Below are positions 34,960 to 45,114 of a DNA stretch of 64,000 nt, piece by piece; within the stretch, counting starts at the first letter, position 1, and each line of letters begins with the position of its first letter. This stretch comes from Bdellovibrionales bacterium (GTDB lineage Bacteria; Bdellovibrionota; UBA1018), in contig JAEUWC010000006.1 in assembly GCA_016786465.1 (NCBI GenBank), forward strand, positions 1-64,000, read 5' to 3'. The position numbers and the translations under genes were made by a program. Below the pieces are notes generated by a model. It worked only from the letters and a program-made list of their open reading frames with translations. It had not been told where the DNA came from and did no database searches.

Positions 34960-37900
34960 ATGCAATATTCCGAGCTTTTCTGCAAAACACACTATTCCTT
35001 TTTAACCGGTGCCTCGCATCCGCACGAATTGGTCGAAAGAGCCTCAGAGCTCGGACTCACGGCGCTCGGGATCACCGATCAGAACGGCGTTTACGGACTT
35101 CCAAAAACTTTTTTAGCCATCAAAGATCAGAAGGGAAATTCGAAACTCAGGATGCTTTCCGGATGCTCGCTTACGCTCGAGGGCCACCAGGCCCGCGTGC
35201 GGATCCTTGCCCCAACTCGTGCTTCCTACGGCGTCATGTGCCGTCTGATCACGGCAAGCTTCCCCCGGGGCAAGGAAAATCCAGCTCTTTCTTTTGAAAA
35301 GTGGTCTGAAATTCTGAATCAGTATCCTGCCGGTCGCGACCTGCTTGTTTTTCCCGAAGAAGACTTCGGGCACCCCAAAACCGAATCCGGTAAAACATTT
35401 TCTATCGATGATTTTTACGAACGATTCCAAGATCGACTTTATTTCCCGCTTTCACGCCGGCTGGATGGCCTAGACGCCCGGCGCACAGAACTGGCGCTAG
35501 AAAGATCCAGACGCTACGGACGCCCCATCGTCGCCGTGAATGACGTGGTCTACGCACGTCCGGAAAACCGCGTTCTTCAGGACACGATCACAGCCATTCG
35601 CCACGGCGTTACACTTCGCGAAGCCGGCACGAAGCTTTTTCAAAACGGCGAACGCTATCTAAAGTCACCCGCGCAGATGGCCCGACTTTTTCAGGACCTT
35701 CCAGACGCGATTTCCAAAACTTTGGAAATCACGGATCGCTGCCCCTTTCAGCTTTCCGAACTTCGTTACCGCTACCCTTCAGAATGGATTCCCCAGGGGC
35801 GGACTGCACAAGGCTACCTTCAAGACCTGACCTGGGCGGGTGCCCGGGTTCGATATCCCGGCGGCATTCCTAGCGACGTTGAAAAACAACTTCATCACGA
35901 ACTGAAACTGGTTTCAGAACTGGGATTTGCCGATTACTTTCTGACCATTTGGGAAATCGTCAGCTTCGCTCGCGAAAAGAAGATCCTTTGTCAGGGGCGT
36001 GGAAGCGCGGCGAATTCCATCGTCTGTTACTGCCTGGGAATCACCGCGATCGATCCCGTTCGAATGAATCTTCTTTTTGAACGGTTCATTTCAGCTGAAC
36101 GCGGAGAACCCCCGGACATCGACGTCGATTTCGAAGCTGACCGGCGCGAAGAAGTGATTCAACACATCTACCAAAAGTACGGCCGTGACCGCGCCGGGAT
36201 GGTTTCGGCCGTCATCACGTACCGAAGCAAACTGGCCATCCGAGAAACCACGAAAGTTCTAGAAGTGGACCTGGAATCTGCCAAGTCGGTTCGACGGGCT
36301 CTTCGTGAAAACAAGCCCATCCCGGAAGAATTTCAAAGCCCAAAACTGAAACTGGCCGCAAGAATTTCAGAAGAACTTTACGGAATGCCCAGGCACCTTT
36401 CGATTCATTCCGGGGGGTTTACGCTTTCAGCCGATCCTTTGATTGAAACTGTTCCCGTCGAACCCGCTAGAATGGAAGGTCGCACAATCGTTCAATGGGA
36501 CAAGTACGATCTGGATGCAGTTGGGCTTTTGAAAGTCGACGTTCTTTCACTGGGGATGCTGACAGCGATCCAAAAAACCCTGGAATCCATCCCCGGAAAA
36601 CCCGAACTTTATCAGCTTCCCGCCGACGATCCAGCAACCTATGCCATGATTCAACGCGCGGACACGGTCGGCGTTTTTCAAATCGAATCGCGGGCACAGA
36701 TGGGCATGCTGCCCCGATTGAAACCTAAAACTTTCTACGACCTAGTCGTGCAAGTCGCGATCGTCCGTCCCGGACCCATCGTTGGAAAAATGGTTCATCC
36801 GTACTTGAAACGAAGACGCGGGGAAGAAGCCATCGATCTTCCTCATCCCGCACTGGGTCCGATCCTGGGAAAAACATTGGGTGTGCCGCTTTTTCAAGAA
36901 CAGGTCATGAAGATGGCGGTCACGCTTGCGGGATTCACCCCCGGGGAAGCCGATGAACTTCGTCGCGCCATCGGCGCCTGGCGATCCAGTGGTTCGATCG
37001 AAAAGCTGGGCCACCGCCTGATGGCGGGTCTTTTGAAAAGTGGGCTTTCACAAGAATTCGTCGATCGAATCTTTGCTCAGATCCAGGGATTTGCGGAATA
37101 CGGTTTCCCTGAATCCCACGCCGCTAGCTTTGCTTTACTGGCTTACGCGTCTTCGTACCTGAAATGCCACTATCCAGCCGAATTTCTGTGCGCCTTGATC
37201 AATTCACAGCCCATGGGTTTTTATTCAAACCATTCTTTGGTGGATGATGCCAAAAGACACGGGGTCAAAGTTCTTCCCGTGCACCCCAATCAATCCCTGT
37301 GGGATTGCACGCTCGAAGCTGGCGATCCGAATTCGAAGTCACCAGCGGTCCGGCTGGGATTTCGGGTGGTCAAAGGAATGTCAAAATCTGAAGCGGAATC
37401 GTTGGTTCAAGAACGAAAGCGAAACGGAATCTTTCAGAACCTATCGGATTTTGTCGCAAGAAGTGGTCTAAGGCGTCCACAGCTTCTTTCCCTGGCCATG
37501 GGCGATGCCCTTCACGTCTTTCCTAGCTCGGATGGTCAAGCTCGCGACCGGCGCCACACCCTTTGGGCTGTTCTAGGGATGGCCACTTCGAAGGGATCTG
37601 AAGAAACCGGCGATCTTTTGTCTGGGATCGAACCCGGAACCCAGATTCCACTTTTCGACAAACTGGATGACTACCAGGCCATCCGCCAGGACTACCGCGT
37701 TTTTGGTCTTTCAGTGATGGGACACCCCATGCAAGTCATTCGGCAAATGAATTCCAGAGTTCCTAAATTGACGACACGGGACGCAAAGAATCGGCCGCAA
37801 GGAACGAACCTTTCCATCGCTGGACTTTCGATTGTCCGCCAAAGGCCCCAAACGGCAAAAGGAACCAGCTTTGCAACCCTCGAGGACGAAACGGGATTTC

Positions 37901-38040
37901 TAGACCTGATCCTGCACCCCCAGATCTTTGAAAAGTACGAAGAATTGTACTGGCATCACCCGCTTTTGAAGGTCACCGGTCGGATTCAACGCGACGGAGC
38001 ATCCGTCAGCCTGATTGTCAGAAGATTAGAAGCCGTCTAA
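34960..38040 (+). CDS. dnaE2: Error-prone DNA polymerase III alpha subunit DnaE2 (ImuC)
   Basis: The protein has 1026 residues, the usual DnaE2 length. Domain order: PHP domain at the N-terminus (THYSFLTGASHPHELVERA, LGITDQNGVYG), polymerase C-family palm with the catalytic aspartates in PDIDVDFE (D386, D388, D390), GRGSAANS upstream, fingers, HhH region, and a C-terminal OB fold. It replicates past lesions in the SOS response together with ImuA and ImuB. An AAGGAG site lies 13 bases before the ATG. It is the last gene of the cassette. Confidence 0.95.
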   Translation: MQYSELFCKTHYSFLTGASHPHELVERASELGLTALGITDQNGVYGLPKTFLAIKDQKGNSKLRMLSGCSLTLEGHQARVRILAPTRASYGVMCRLITASFPRGKENPALSFEKWSEILNQYPAGRDLLVFPEEDFGHPKTESGKTFSIDDFYERFQDRLYFPLSRRLDGLDARRTELALERSRRYGRPIVAVNDVVYARPENRVLQDTITAIRHGVTLREAGTKLFQNGERYLKSPAQMARLFQDLPDAISKTLEITDRCPFQLSELRYRYPSEWIPQGRTAQGYLQDLTWAGARVRYPGGIPSDVEKQLHHELKLVSELGFADYFLTIWEIVSFAREKKILCQGRGSAANSIVCYCLGITAIDPVRMNLLFERFISAERGEPPDIDVDFEADRREEVIQHIYQKYGRDRAGMVSAVITYRSKLAIRETTKVLEVDLESAKSVRRALRENKPIPEEFQSPKLKLAARISEELYGMPRHLSIHSGGFTLSADPLIETVPVEPARMEGRTIVQWDKYDLDAVGLLKVDVLSLGMLTAIQKTLESIPGKPELYQLPADDPATYAMIQRADTVGVFQIESRAQMGMLPRLKPKTFYDLVVQVAIVRPGPIVGKMVHPYLKRRRGEEAIDLPHPALGPILGKTLGVPLFQEQVMKMAVTLAGFTPGEADELRRAIGAWRSSGSIEKLGHRLMAGLLKSGLSQEFVDRIFAQIQGFAEYGFPESHAASFALLAYASSYLKCHYPAEFLCALINSQPMGFYSNHSLVDDAKRHGVKVLPVHPNQSLWDCTLEAGDPNSKSPAVRLGFRVVKGMSKSEAESLVQERKRNGIFQNLSDFVARSGLRRPQLLSLAMGDALHVFPSSDGQARDRRHTLWAVLGMATSKGSEETGDLLSGIEPGTQIPLFDKLDDYQAIRQDYRVFGLSVMGHPMQVIRQMNSRVPKLTTRDAKNRPQGTNLSIAGLSIVRQRPQTAKGTSFATLEDETGFLDLILHPQIFEKYEELYWHHPLLKVTGRIQRDGASVSLIVRRLEAV

Positions 38041-38054
38041 GATCGGGGTTCGCG

Positions 38055-39119
38055 ATGAAAATCCAAGCCCTGATCATCACGCACCGGCGCAAAGCCCTGC
38101 TCCAAGTTTCCTTGGATTCCCTTCGAACGGAACTGCCCACCGGATCCGAAGTGCACGTGCTGATCAATGGAACGGATCCTGAAACAGAAACTTTTCTGAA
38201 CGAAACAGCGAAATCCTTTCCTATCCCAATCCTTGTTTCAAAAAACGAAGGCGAACCCAAAAGTCCCGCTGACGCCAGAAATCAAATTTTGAAATCACTG
38301 ACGATTCCAACGGAAATCGGAAAGACTTGGGTTTTGTTTTTAGACGACGACGCTTCGCTGATTCCGGGAAGCTTTCGTGCATTTCAAGAACTTCAAGCAG
38401 CAAACCCAACTGCCCGCGTCTTAGGTGGACCCAACCTCACTCCACCCGATTCAACGCCCTTTGAAACCTGGGTGGGTCAGGCACTTTGCTCTCCGTTTGC
38501 GACCTATCATTCCAACCTTCGCTACCGACAAGGCTACGGAAACCTTCCGGGAAGTGAAACCAATCTGATTCTTTGCTGCCTTTGGGTCGAAGCATCGCTG
38601 GTTGCCGGGAAATCCGTCTTTAAGAACTTCCTGGTCTGCGCCGAAGAAAACGCCTGGCTGATCGAACTGGAAAACGAAAAAATTCCAATTTTTTATTCCG
38701 ATCGCCTGGCTTGCTTTCACCATCGCCGCCCCGATCCCAAATCCTTGTTCCTTCAAATCGTGAAATACGCCAAAGGCCGCGGGCAGGTGATTCGATCCCT
38801 TCGAAGCGCTTCGACGCCCGTGACCTATTGGGTTCCCAGTCTGTGTTTGGCCATTGAAGCCGTGGGCTTTGTGCACTGGATTTTGACCCACGATCCTAGC
38901 TACTTTTGGCTGATTCTGAACGGGATTTACCTGGGACTTTGCTTTGTTTTTTCAGCACTTGAACTTTTGCGCGACATTGAAAGATTTCGACAGCATGGAA
39001 GAAGGAATCGCCTTTACGCCTTAGGTGCTGTTGCAAGTCTTTTTCCCCTGATTCATGCAGGCTATGGACTGGGGTTGATACAAGGGTTTTTCAATTTAGG
39101 ACCGAAACGGTCGCAATGA
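38055..39119 (+). CDS. Family 2 glycosyltransferase with C-terminal membrane segments
   Basis: The 354-residue protein has a GT-A fold: MKIQALIITHRRKALLQVSL at the N-terminus, a DxD-type metal site in VLFLDDDASLIPG, then the acceptor region (CAEENAWLIELEN, the ED/EN-like base). Two or three hydrophobic segments after residue ~255 would anchor it to the membrane. The sugar and acceptor are unknown. It begins 14 bp after dnaE2 and overlaps the next gene by four bases (ATGA). Confidence 0.85.
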   Translation: MKIQALIITHRRKALLQVSLDSLRTELPTGSEVHVLINGTDPETETFLNETAKSFPIPILVSKNEGEPKSPADARNQILKSLTIPTEIGKTWVLFLDDDASLIPGSFRAFQELQAANPTARVLGGPNLTPPDSTPFETWVGQALCSPFATYHSNLRYRQGYGNLPGSETNLILCCLWVEASLVAGKSVFKNFLVCAEENAWLIELENEKIPIFYSDRLACFHHRRPDPKSLFLQIVKYAKGRGQVIRSLRSASTPVTYWVPSLCLAIEAVGFVHWILTHDPSYFWLILNGIYLGLCFVFSALELLRDIERFRQHGRRNRLYALGAVASLFPLIHAGYGLGLIQGFFNLGPKRSQ

Positions 39120-39967
39120 TTCAATTCCTAGGAATCCAAATCCGGATCCAAGATCTTTCAGGTCAAGGGATTGAAGGTCTTCTTCAAGAAGCGATGCGAA
39201 GCTTTCAGTCCAACGATCCCGTTCAAGAAAGTTTTGAAATTCAGATTCTGAAATCCATTCCGGCCGAATTTCCGTTTGGCTTAAGGAAAGTCTTCACTTT
39301 CAGAAAAATCAAAGCCTATGGATTCGGTCCACGGCGCGCTTGCCTCTATCCGGACGGAACCTGGGTTTATCTGAACGGAAGCCAAATCCAAGTCGCTGCC
39401 GATTTTGAAAGGGTTTACAAAACCCTTCAATCAGTATTGGGCGAACGTTTAGAACTTCGCGGCTACCATCGAATTCACGCCGTGGGATTTCAAGAATCAG
39501 ATCAAACCACCGTGATCTGTGCCGCCCCTGGCGCCGGGAAATCCACGATGGCCCTACAAAACTTGAAGCAGGCGGATTTCATTCTTTTGTCAGAAGAATC
39601 CCCACTGATCCATTCGACCGGAAAGATTCTGCCCTTTCCCCTTCCCATCGGAATTCTGGAAGGAAACGAAAAGAAAAGACATGCCTGGAATCTGAAACCT
39701 GAAGCCTGGCGTGACGCCGGTAAAACCCAAATTCTTTTTGCACGGAAAATCCGTCCTCATGCCAAGATCCAAAAAATTTCCCGCTTGCGCGGCATGCTTT
39801 TCCTTTTTCCGAGCGTAGTCGCCGGCTTGGGATTGGTTCAGTTAACTGAAATCTTACTTCGCTACACGCCTACGCTGAACCTGGATCGAATCTTGTACCG
39901 CCGGCTTGCGCTTTGGCTGAAACTTTCATTTTCGAAAAAAGTTCGCTTCGGAAAACTTACGGACTGA
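39116..39967 (+). CDS. HPr kinase-like P-loop protein
   Basis: The protein has 283 residues. The Walker A motif CAAPGAGKSTMALQ lies mid-protein after a beta-rich N-terminal domain, as in HprK/PckA-like kinases. Proteins of this group with no HPr target occur beside polysaccharide and RiPP genes. Coupled by ATGA to the upstream GT2 gene, so it may phosphorylate a sugar or a carrier in the same pathway; that is inference. The last 11 bases overlap the converging pilin gene. Confidence 0.65.
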   Translation: MIQFLGIQIRIQDLSGQGIEGLLQEAMRSFQSNDPVQESFEIQILKSIPAEFPFGLRKVFTFRKIKAYGFGPRRACLYPDGTWVYLNGSQIQVAADFERVYKTLQSVLGERLELRGYHRIHAVGFQESDQTTVICAAPGAGKSTMALQNLKQADFILLSEESPLIHSTGKILPFPLPIGILEGNEKKRHAWNLKPEAWRDAGKTQILFARKIRPHAKIQKISRLRGMLFLFPSVVAGLGLVQLTEILLRYTPTLNLDRILYRRLALWLKLSFSKKVRFGKLTD

Positions 39968-41591
39968 CAGCCCGGGCTTCTAAAGGAAGAATCGAAACCG
40001 GGAACCGGGTCGGAGTAATCACGCTGACAGGGCTTGTGGGCAAGTTCACCGGATCTACCCGATAAACAAAGGTCGAATACGACTTTTGTCCAAAAAGGTT
40101 GCTCGTCGCGCGGTCGATCGCGAAAGCGGCGTCACCGCCCGGAGCAATGAAAAATCCTTTCAATCTAGGCGGGATGACTGGAGAACGGATGGCTGCCAAG
40201 TACTGAACGTCTTCGCTGCCGATTGCGTTCACGTCCATTACCGAACAAGCGAAAGAAGACTGATCTCGAGGGCAACTGAGTTGATAGATATTTGAACGGT
40301 CGCCGCCAAAGCCGTACATTCTCAAGTTTCGATAGTCGACCCCAAAAGACTGAAAGCCCATGGGCAGGGGCCATTCGCGAACATTATCGATTGGAAAGCC
40401 GTCGTCGCCGATCGCATCCATCGTTCCACCCACAGCTGGGTCACAGTCCAAAGGAATTCCTCCGCAGTAGCCGTAGCGTTGCAATGAACCTGCCCGCATC
40501 ACGTAGACGGAATAGGATCGCGGGTGAACCGAAATCGCCTGGATCGCGCCGTAATTTTGGCCGCCCTGAAGGACAACACTGTTGAATACGCGCTGAACAT
40601 TGGGGCTACGCGTGTTGGAAGCAAAACTGGTGCGCCCGCCTCCGGAAACAGGATAAATTCCGCCGCTATTGCTGACATAGTAGCGAATCGGCTCGTCGTC
40701 TTTTGCAATGACTCCGGTCGCTGAGCACATCAGGCGCATGGGATCGGAAATCCCACCCAGTTCCGTAAGCGGCGGGGTCCCGACTGACGAAATATCCATG
40801 ATGCCCGTGACCGTTACACGGATTTTGTCCTGAACCCCTGGGAAGTCGTAAGGCGGAAAATCCGCGGTCTGACTTCCAATGGGGGTCCACGCTCTTTGAT
40901 CGGGACAATAGGGGTGAAAAAAAGTACCTGCATTTCTAGGCGCACCGATCGCCGGCGACGGCCAAGGTGTTTCCAACTGAAGCTTCACGTAAAGTTTAAA
41001 TCCAGGAATCTGTCCCTGAACTTGCTGATCCAAAAAATTCGCCGAGCAATTCAACGCGGTATCCGGCGGACCAGCCAAGTCCACGGCTGTTGCGTTGCTC
41101 CCCACGCATTCACGAAGTCCCAACCGCCAGTTAGTCGGTGCCGTGATTCCGTCCCAAATTTGTGAAGCGTCCGGTGCAACCGCAGGCGCAGGGAAAGTCC
41201 CAATACCCGTGACTAAACTTGAAGCCGCCGAAGTGGCATTACAGACCCCTTGCCCACCGCCCATGTCAAAAAGAAAATTGTAGCGCCACTTTGCATAGAA
41301 GAAACCAGAAACACCCGCAAGATCCGAAGAGTTCGAAAAATTCGGAAAGGTCAGTTTCTGTAACCCTGCATTTGCTGCAGCAATTTCGGACTGCCCCACT
41401 GGGCGGCCAGATACGTATTCGTCCAGCTTGGACTGAACCACTTTCTGGCAAAGCTGTTTTACCGAACCGTACTTGGTCTGCTTCTTCACCGTTACAAAAA
41501 TCGGGTAAATCCCTACGGCAAGGATCGCAACAAGCGCAAAAGCCACCAAGGCTTCGACCAAAGTTTGTCCGGATTGCGACTTAATCGACAT
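39957..41591 (-). CDS. Large prepilin-like protein (pilus tip/minor pilin candidate)
   Basis: The protein has 544 residues from the ATG at 41591; longer upstream starts would run far into the preceding gene. The N-terminus is a class III/IV prepilin: cleavage after Gly in SQSG-QTLVEALVAFAL with Glu at mature position 5, then one hydrophobic helix. The large C-terminal part has several Cys and repeated beta strands (AISVHPRSYSVYVMR, FQSFGVDYRNLRMYG), possibly propeller-like. It is the third gene of the operon and overlaps the second by 11 bp. Confidence 0.8.
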   Translation of the reverse strand: MSIKSQSGQTLVEALVAFALVAILAVGIYPIFVTVKKQTKYGSVKQLCQKVVQSKLDEYVSGRPVGQSEIAAANAGLQKLTFPNFSNSSDLAGVSGFFYAKWRYNFLFDMGGGQGVCNATSAASSLVTGIGTFPAPAVAPDASQIWDGITAPTNWRLGLRECVGSNATAVDLAGPPDTALNCSANFLDQQVQGQIPGFKLYVKLQLETPWPSPAIGAPRNAGTFFHPYCPDQRAWTPIGSQTADFPPYDFPGVQDKIRVTVTGIMDISSVGTPPLTELGGISDPMRLMCSATGVIAKDDEPIRYYVSNSGGIYPVSGGGRTSFASNTRSPNVQRVFNSVVLQGGQNYGAIQAISVHPRSYSVYVMRAGSLQRYGYCGGIPLDCDPAVGGTMDAIGDDGFPIDNVREWPLPMGFQSFGVDYRNLRMYGFGGDRSNIYQLSCPRDQSSFACSVMDVNAIGSEDVQYLAAIRSPVIPPRLKGFFIAPGGDAAFAIDRATSNLFGQKSYSTFVYRVDPVNLPTSPVSVITPTRFPVSILPLEARAVSP

Positions 41592-42681
41592 CGGTCGTAC
41601 CCGCCCCTGCCACAGTTCCGCCACACCCGGCAATCGTCCTGTAAGAACAGCGGGTCGGAATTGAATAGATGTATCCGCGAAGAAACTTTTCCATGATTCC
41701 CAGATCGCGTTCGTCAACCCGACCATCCAGATCGAGATCCGCAATTTCCGCCAAGGGGTCCGCGGTTCCCGGAGCGGGCCCCGCCGGCATTAGACCATCG
41801 CGTTCTCCCGATCGCAGGTAATTTTTAAACAAAACCAAATCCACCGGCCCCACCTGGGGATTGCTTGCGAATGATCCGAAACTTCCGCTGCCCGACCTCA
41901 TGCTTTTGAAATCGCCACCGCGAACATTGGAATCAATCGTGTGATAGGCGTGGCCCCAATCCCAAGAAATCGTATTGCCCGGACTAAAGGGCTGACAGAT
42001 TCCAGCGGCCGCCCCTAGTGCAGTTGCGCAAGGAATCGTGCAATTGTTCACCAGAACAGCGCGCTCGATAATCCGGCGACCCATTACGCTGGTCCACGCT
42101 GTGATCTCGGCATCATGTGAATAACCTCTTTGTGCGTCGGGACGGGTACCGGCAGGAATTCCAGCGATATTCCCTTCAAACGGAATACTGACGATGGGTC
42201 CAAAGCTTACGGGAAAGACTTCTCCGTTAATGGTCACGTCCATGCGTCGGCAGGTCGGCGGACCGCAAGTCATCGTGCAAGAATCAAACAGATTGCTTCC
42301 TGCCGGTGGTGCGCAAACCAAAGGAGCATTTCCCGGAGTATTCGGTGTTTGCCCGCCGACAACCCAAAGTAAAGTTTCAGTGACTCCGCCTTCTGCGTTC
42401 AGCGAAATCAGCGATCCGTCCGTACGCATTTGCGAAAGCTTGTCGTTCAGAAGCGCGGGATCGCAAGCTGCTTCGGACCGATAAATTCGACTGACGTGTT
42501 GAATTGCTGAAGATAAAGCGGCTCGTGCTTCAGAATACTTTCCCTGGCGAATCTGCTGAATCGTGGTTTGCTGAGCGTACTGCAACACGGCCGTCGCAAC
42601 CGTCAGCATGGCGGTACTTAGCACCAGAATCCCCATGATTTGGGCAGCCCCCGATTCCGAGCGAAGAATTCTTACAAACAT
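41581..42681 (-). CDS. Minor pilin (PilX/GspK-like) with dockerin-like calcium loops
   Basis: The protein has about 366 residues from the ATG at 42681, which gives a 10-bp overlap with the upstream gene. The N-terminus SESG-AAQIMGILVLSTAML is prepilin-like but lacks Glu5, as in GspK-type tip proteins. Near the C-terminus a first repeat (GPVDLVLFKNYLRSG) and a second full repeat (ADLDLDGRVDERDLGIMEKFL) match the dockerin/EF-hand F-loop pattern D-x-D-x-D-G-x-V-x-x-x-D. Calcium may stabilise it, or the module may bind a cohesin-like partner. Confidence 0.75.
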   Translation of the reverse strand: MFVRILRSESGAAQIMGILVLSTAMLTVATAVLQYAQQTTIQQIRQGKYSEARAALSSAIQHVSRIYRSEAACDPALLNDKLSQMRTDGSLISLNAEGGVTETLLWVVGGQTPNTPGNAPLVCAPPAGSNLFDSCTMTCGPPTCRRMDVTINGEVFPVSFGPIVSIPFEGNIAGIPAGTRPDAQRGYSHDAEITAWTSVMGRRIIERAVLVNNCTIPCATALGAAAGICQPFSPGNTISWDWGHAYHTIDSNVRGGDFKSMRSGSGSFGSFASNPQVGPVDLVLFKNYLRSGERDGLMPAGPAPGTADPLAEIADLDLDGRVDERDLGIMEKFLRGYIYSIPTRCSYRTIAGCGGTVAGAGTTDVD

Positions 42682-43817
42682 ACGTAAGCCCCCCCGCCAT
42701 TCTGCTGCGTCAACTGATGCGAACAGCATTCAATGAATGCGTTTACATCCTGGGTGGACGGTGGCCCACCACTGCGGATGCAGCTTCCGGTTGGTACGCA
42801 CATCCCTGTCGAGAAACTTCGGTAACCCGAGCAACAGGTCCCTGCGAAATTGGTAGGGTCCTGACCATCGCGAGCGCAAAGGTCAGAACTGAACTTTCCG
42901 AAATGCACGCCGCGAATCGAGGTGTTTTTCAAAACTGTTGTGATCGAAAAGGTCCGATGGATTCCGTTTCCAAACGTCGCTGCATTGTCTTGGGCCGGAT
43001 CGGGAGACCAAGTCTCACTCAATGCCTCAAACTTTGCTTTAGCGCGAATGTCGAAACGAAAACTGGCGACATCACGGCCGACATTGGCGCCGGCTGCATC
43101 GACATTCGATGGGTGCCCGCACCAAACTGAATAAACACCGGGGATGGACCCCATGGTTTGCGGACTTGCTGGATTCGCTGAACAGTCTGTAGGTGCCGCG
43201 GGGTCAAAATCAGGTTTGCAGCGATTGATTTGAATGGATCCCGGTTGGCTGGTTGCCGGTGTACCCGGCGCCGACGGAACTGGCGCAATTAATCGCACTT
43301 CGAAAATACGTTTGCATCCCCTCATCTTCATGGCGCTAAAGGGCGGCCCCCCCGCAGCGCTCACCACGCCTGAACAACCGGGGATCACGGAAGCAGCTGG
43401 ATCGGTTATACTGGGTTCGTTGGAATCTTCTGCCTCGAAAGCGATCAATTGAATCCCAGCGGGGCCGGCGGCAATCGCATCACCCGCAAGGCATCCGCCA
43501 GCCACACAATCTGCTGCGGGCGCTCCTGAGAATGCGCAAGGCGGTGTCGTACCCGATGCCCCGCAGCCGCACGAAATCATTCTTGTCGCTGCGCCCAGCG
43601 AAACTTCCAACGCGTTGATAAATTCCTGCGCACCGGATTCAAGTCGAATCTCGTTCTGCGCTCGTGCTTGTAATGTTGCATTCTGAGAATAAAGCGTCGC
43701 CGTCGTCACCGCGATGATCCCGAAAAGTCCGGTGCTCACCATCAGTTCGACAAGCGTCATCCCCGATTCCGAATGAACCCAACGAAACGATAAAATAGAA
43801 TTAACCCCTTCAATCAT
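42672..43817 (-). CDS. Prepilin-like protein, PilW type
   Basis: The 381-residue protein starts with a type IV prepilin leader: basic start, SESG-MTLVELMVSTGLFGI with Glu5, then a 20-residue hydrophobic helix. The globular part has many Cys (CGCGASGTTPPC, NRCKPDFD, LCARDGQD, CCSGYRS, ECCSHQ), so it is probably disulfide-rich. First gene of the three-gene minor pilin operon. Its promoter must lie in the short space shared with the divergent mannosyltransferase gene, 22 bp away. Confidence 0.85.
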   Translation of the reverse strand: MIEGVNSILSFRWVHSESGMTLVELMVSTGLFGIIAVTTATLYSQNATLQARAQNEIRLESGAQEFINALEVSLGAATRMISCGCGASGTTPPCAFSGAPAADCVAGGCLAGDAIAAGPAGIQLIAFEAEDSNEPSITDPAASVIPGCSGVVSAAGGPPFSAMKMRGCKRIFEVRLIAPVPSAPGTPATSQPGSIQINRCKPDFDPAAPTDCSANPASPQTMGSIPGVYSVWCGHPSNVDAAGANVGRDVASFRFDIRAKAKFEALSETWSPDPAQDNAATFGNGIHRTFSITTVLKNTSIRGVHFGKFSSDLCARDGQDPTNFAGTCCSGYRSFSTGMCVPTGSCIRSGGPPSTQDVNAFIECCSHQLTQQNGGGAYVCL

Positions 43818-43839
43818 TATAGCCTTAATCTAGCCTCAG

Positions 43840-45075
43840 ATGAAGAGCCCCATTCTTCCTAAACAACTGGCCCAAGGTCTGGAAAGACACAGGGACCTAA
43901 TCGAATACGCTTTCTGGTTTTTCATCCCTTGGTTTGGGTTTTTGATCGGAATCCAAAGAATTCAAGGCACCATCTTCGACGAGTATCATTACATTTCAGA
44001 GACTTTTCGCCTTTTTTCGAACAATCAACTTTTGATGAATCACCCCCCCTTGGGCAAGATCTTGATCCGCACGGGGATTCTGATCTTCGGACACAACCCT
44101 TTGGGTTGGCGAATTTCAGCAACAGTTTTTGGTGCCATTTGCGTTACTGCGACCTATGCGATCGCTCGCAAGCTTTACGATTCGAAAAAAGTCGCGCATA
44201 CGGCAGCGTTTCTGACATTCAGCAATGGATTGCTTTGGTCGATGGCTCGTGTGGGAATGCTCGATATTTTCTGCTCGGGATTCTCACTTCTAGCGGTCTG
44301 GAAACTGCTTCCCTTGCGAAACCTAAGCTTCAAGGACCTGGGATGGGGTGCGGTTTTCTTGGGCGCCGCTTGTGCATCAAAGTGGAATGGGGCGCTGGTT
44401 GCTGGGCCCATTTGTGCCGTCATTTTTTACCATTCTTTCCGCGATCAAAACCCAAGGCAATTCCTGAAAACTTTTGCTTGGGCTTCGATCCTACTTTTGG
44501 GCACCTATCTCAGTACGTATTTTCCGCTAATTCTAGCCCGAGCCGATTTTCCGTCGATCTTCTTTGTCGTTCAGAAGCATTCGGACTGGATCGAATCCCA
44601 TGCAAAATTCGCAACTGAACATGATTACATGAGCGCTCCCCACCAATGGCCGACGATCATCCAGCCCATTTGGCTTTACTTTCAAAAGGTCTCGCCGACT
44701 TCATTTCGCGGCGTATTTTGCGTCGGTAATCCCGCACTTTTTTTGCTGGGATTGGTCGCTTTGGGCGCGGGATTCATTCCTAAACTTCGGTCCACTTGGA
44801 ATTCTCGAGACGTCTGGGCCCATCGATTGGCGATTATGCTTTGGTTTTCAGCCTGGGCCGGCTGGTACGTGATTCCAAGACAGATTGAATTCTTTTATTA
44901 TTACCTATTTTCCAGCTTGGTCCTTCCTTGGGTGCTGGCCAAGTTCTTGGAAGTCCGTTGGAAGTGGACGTTAGCCATCGTTTTGATGGGATTTTTCTTT
45001 TATCCCGTCGTTACCGGACTTGAACTGCCGGAAAACTCGATTGGAATTTGGGCTTGGTTGGATCGCTGGACTTAA
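43840..45075 (+). CDS. PMT-family (GT39) protein O-mannosyltransferase-like membrane protein
   Basis: The 411-residue protein is hydrophobic with about nine to ten transmembrane segments. The family signature is present: acidic pair in the first periplasmic loop (TIFDEYHYISE), then MNHPPLGKIL, then WRISATVFG and ARVGMLDIFCSGF. Such enzymes move a sugar from a lipid-linked donor to Ser/Thr of exported proteins or to other acceptors. Placed back to back with the pilin operon, so pilins are possible acceptors; this is inference. Confidence 0.85.
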   Translation: MKSPILPKQLAQGLERHRDLIEYAFWFFIPWFGFLIGIQRIQGTIFDEYHYISETFRLFSNNQLLMNHPPLGKILIRTGILIFGHNPLGWRISATVFGAICVTATYAIARKLYDSKKVAHTAAFLTFSNGLLWSMARVGMLDIFCSGFSLLAVWKLLPLRNLSFKDLGWGAVFLGAACASKWNGALVAGPICAVIFYHSFRDQNPRQFLKTFAWASILLLGTYLSTYFPLILARADFPSIFFVVQKHSDWIESHAKFATEHDYMSAPHQWPTIIQPIWLYFQKVSPTSFRGVFCVGNPALFLLGLVALGAGFIPKLRSTWNSRDVWAHRLAIMLWFSAWAGWYVIPRQIEFFYYYLFSSLVLPWVLAKFLEVRWKWTLAIVLMGFFFYPVVTGLELPENSIGIWAWLDRWT

Positions 45076-45114
45076 CCTAATCATTTCAAAGCCTTAAATG
45101 CGAAATAAACTATT

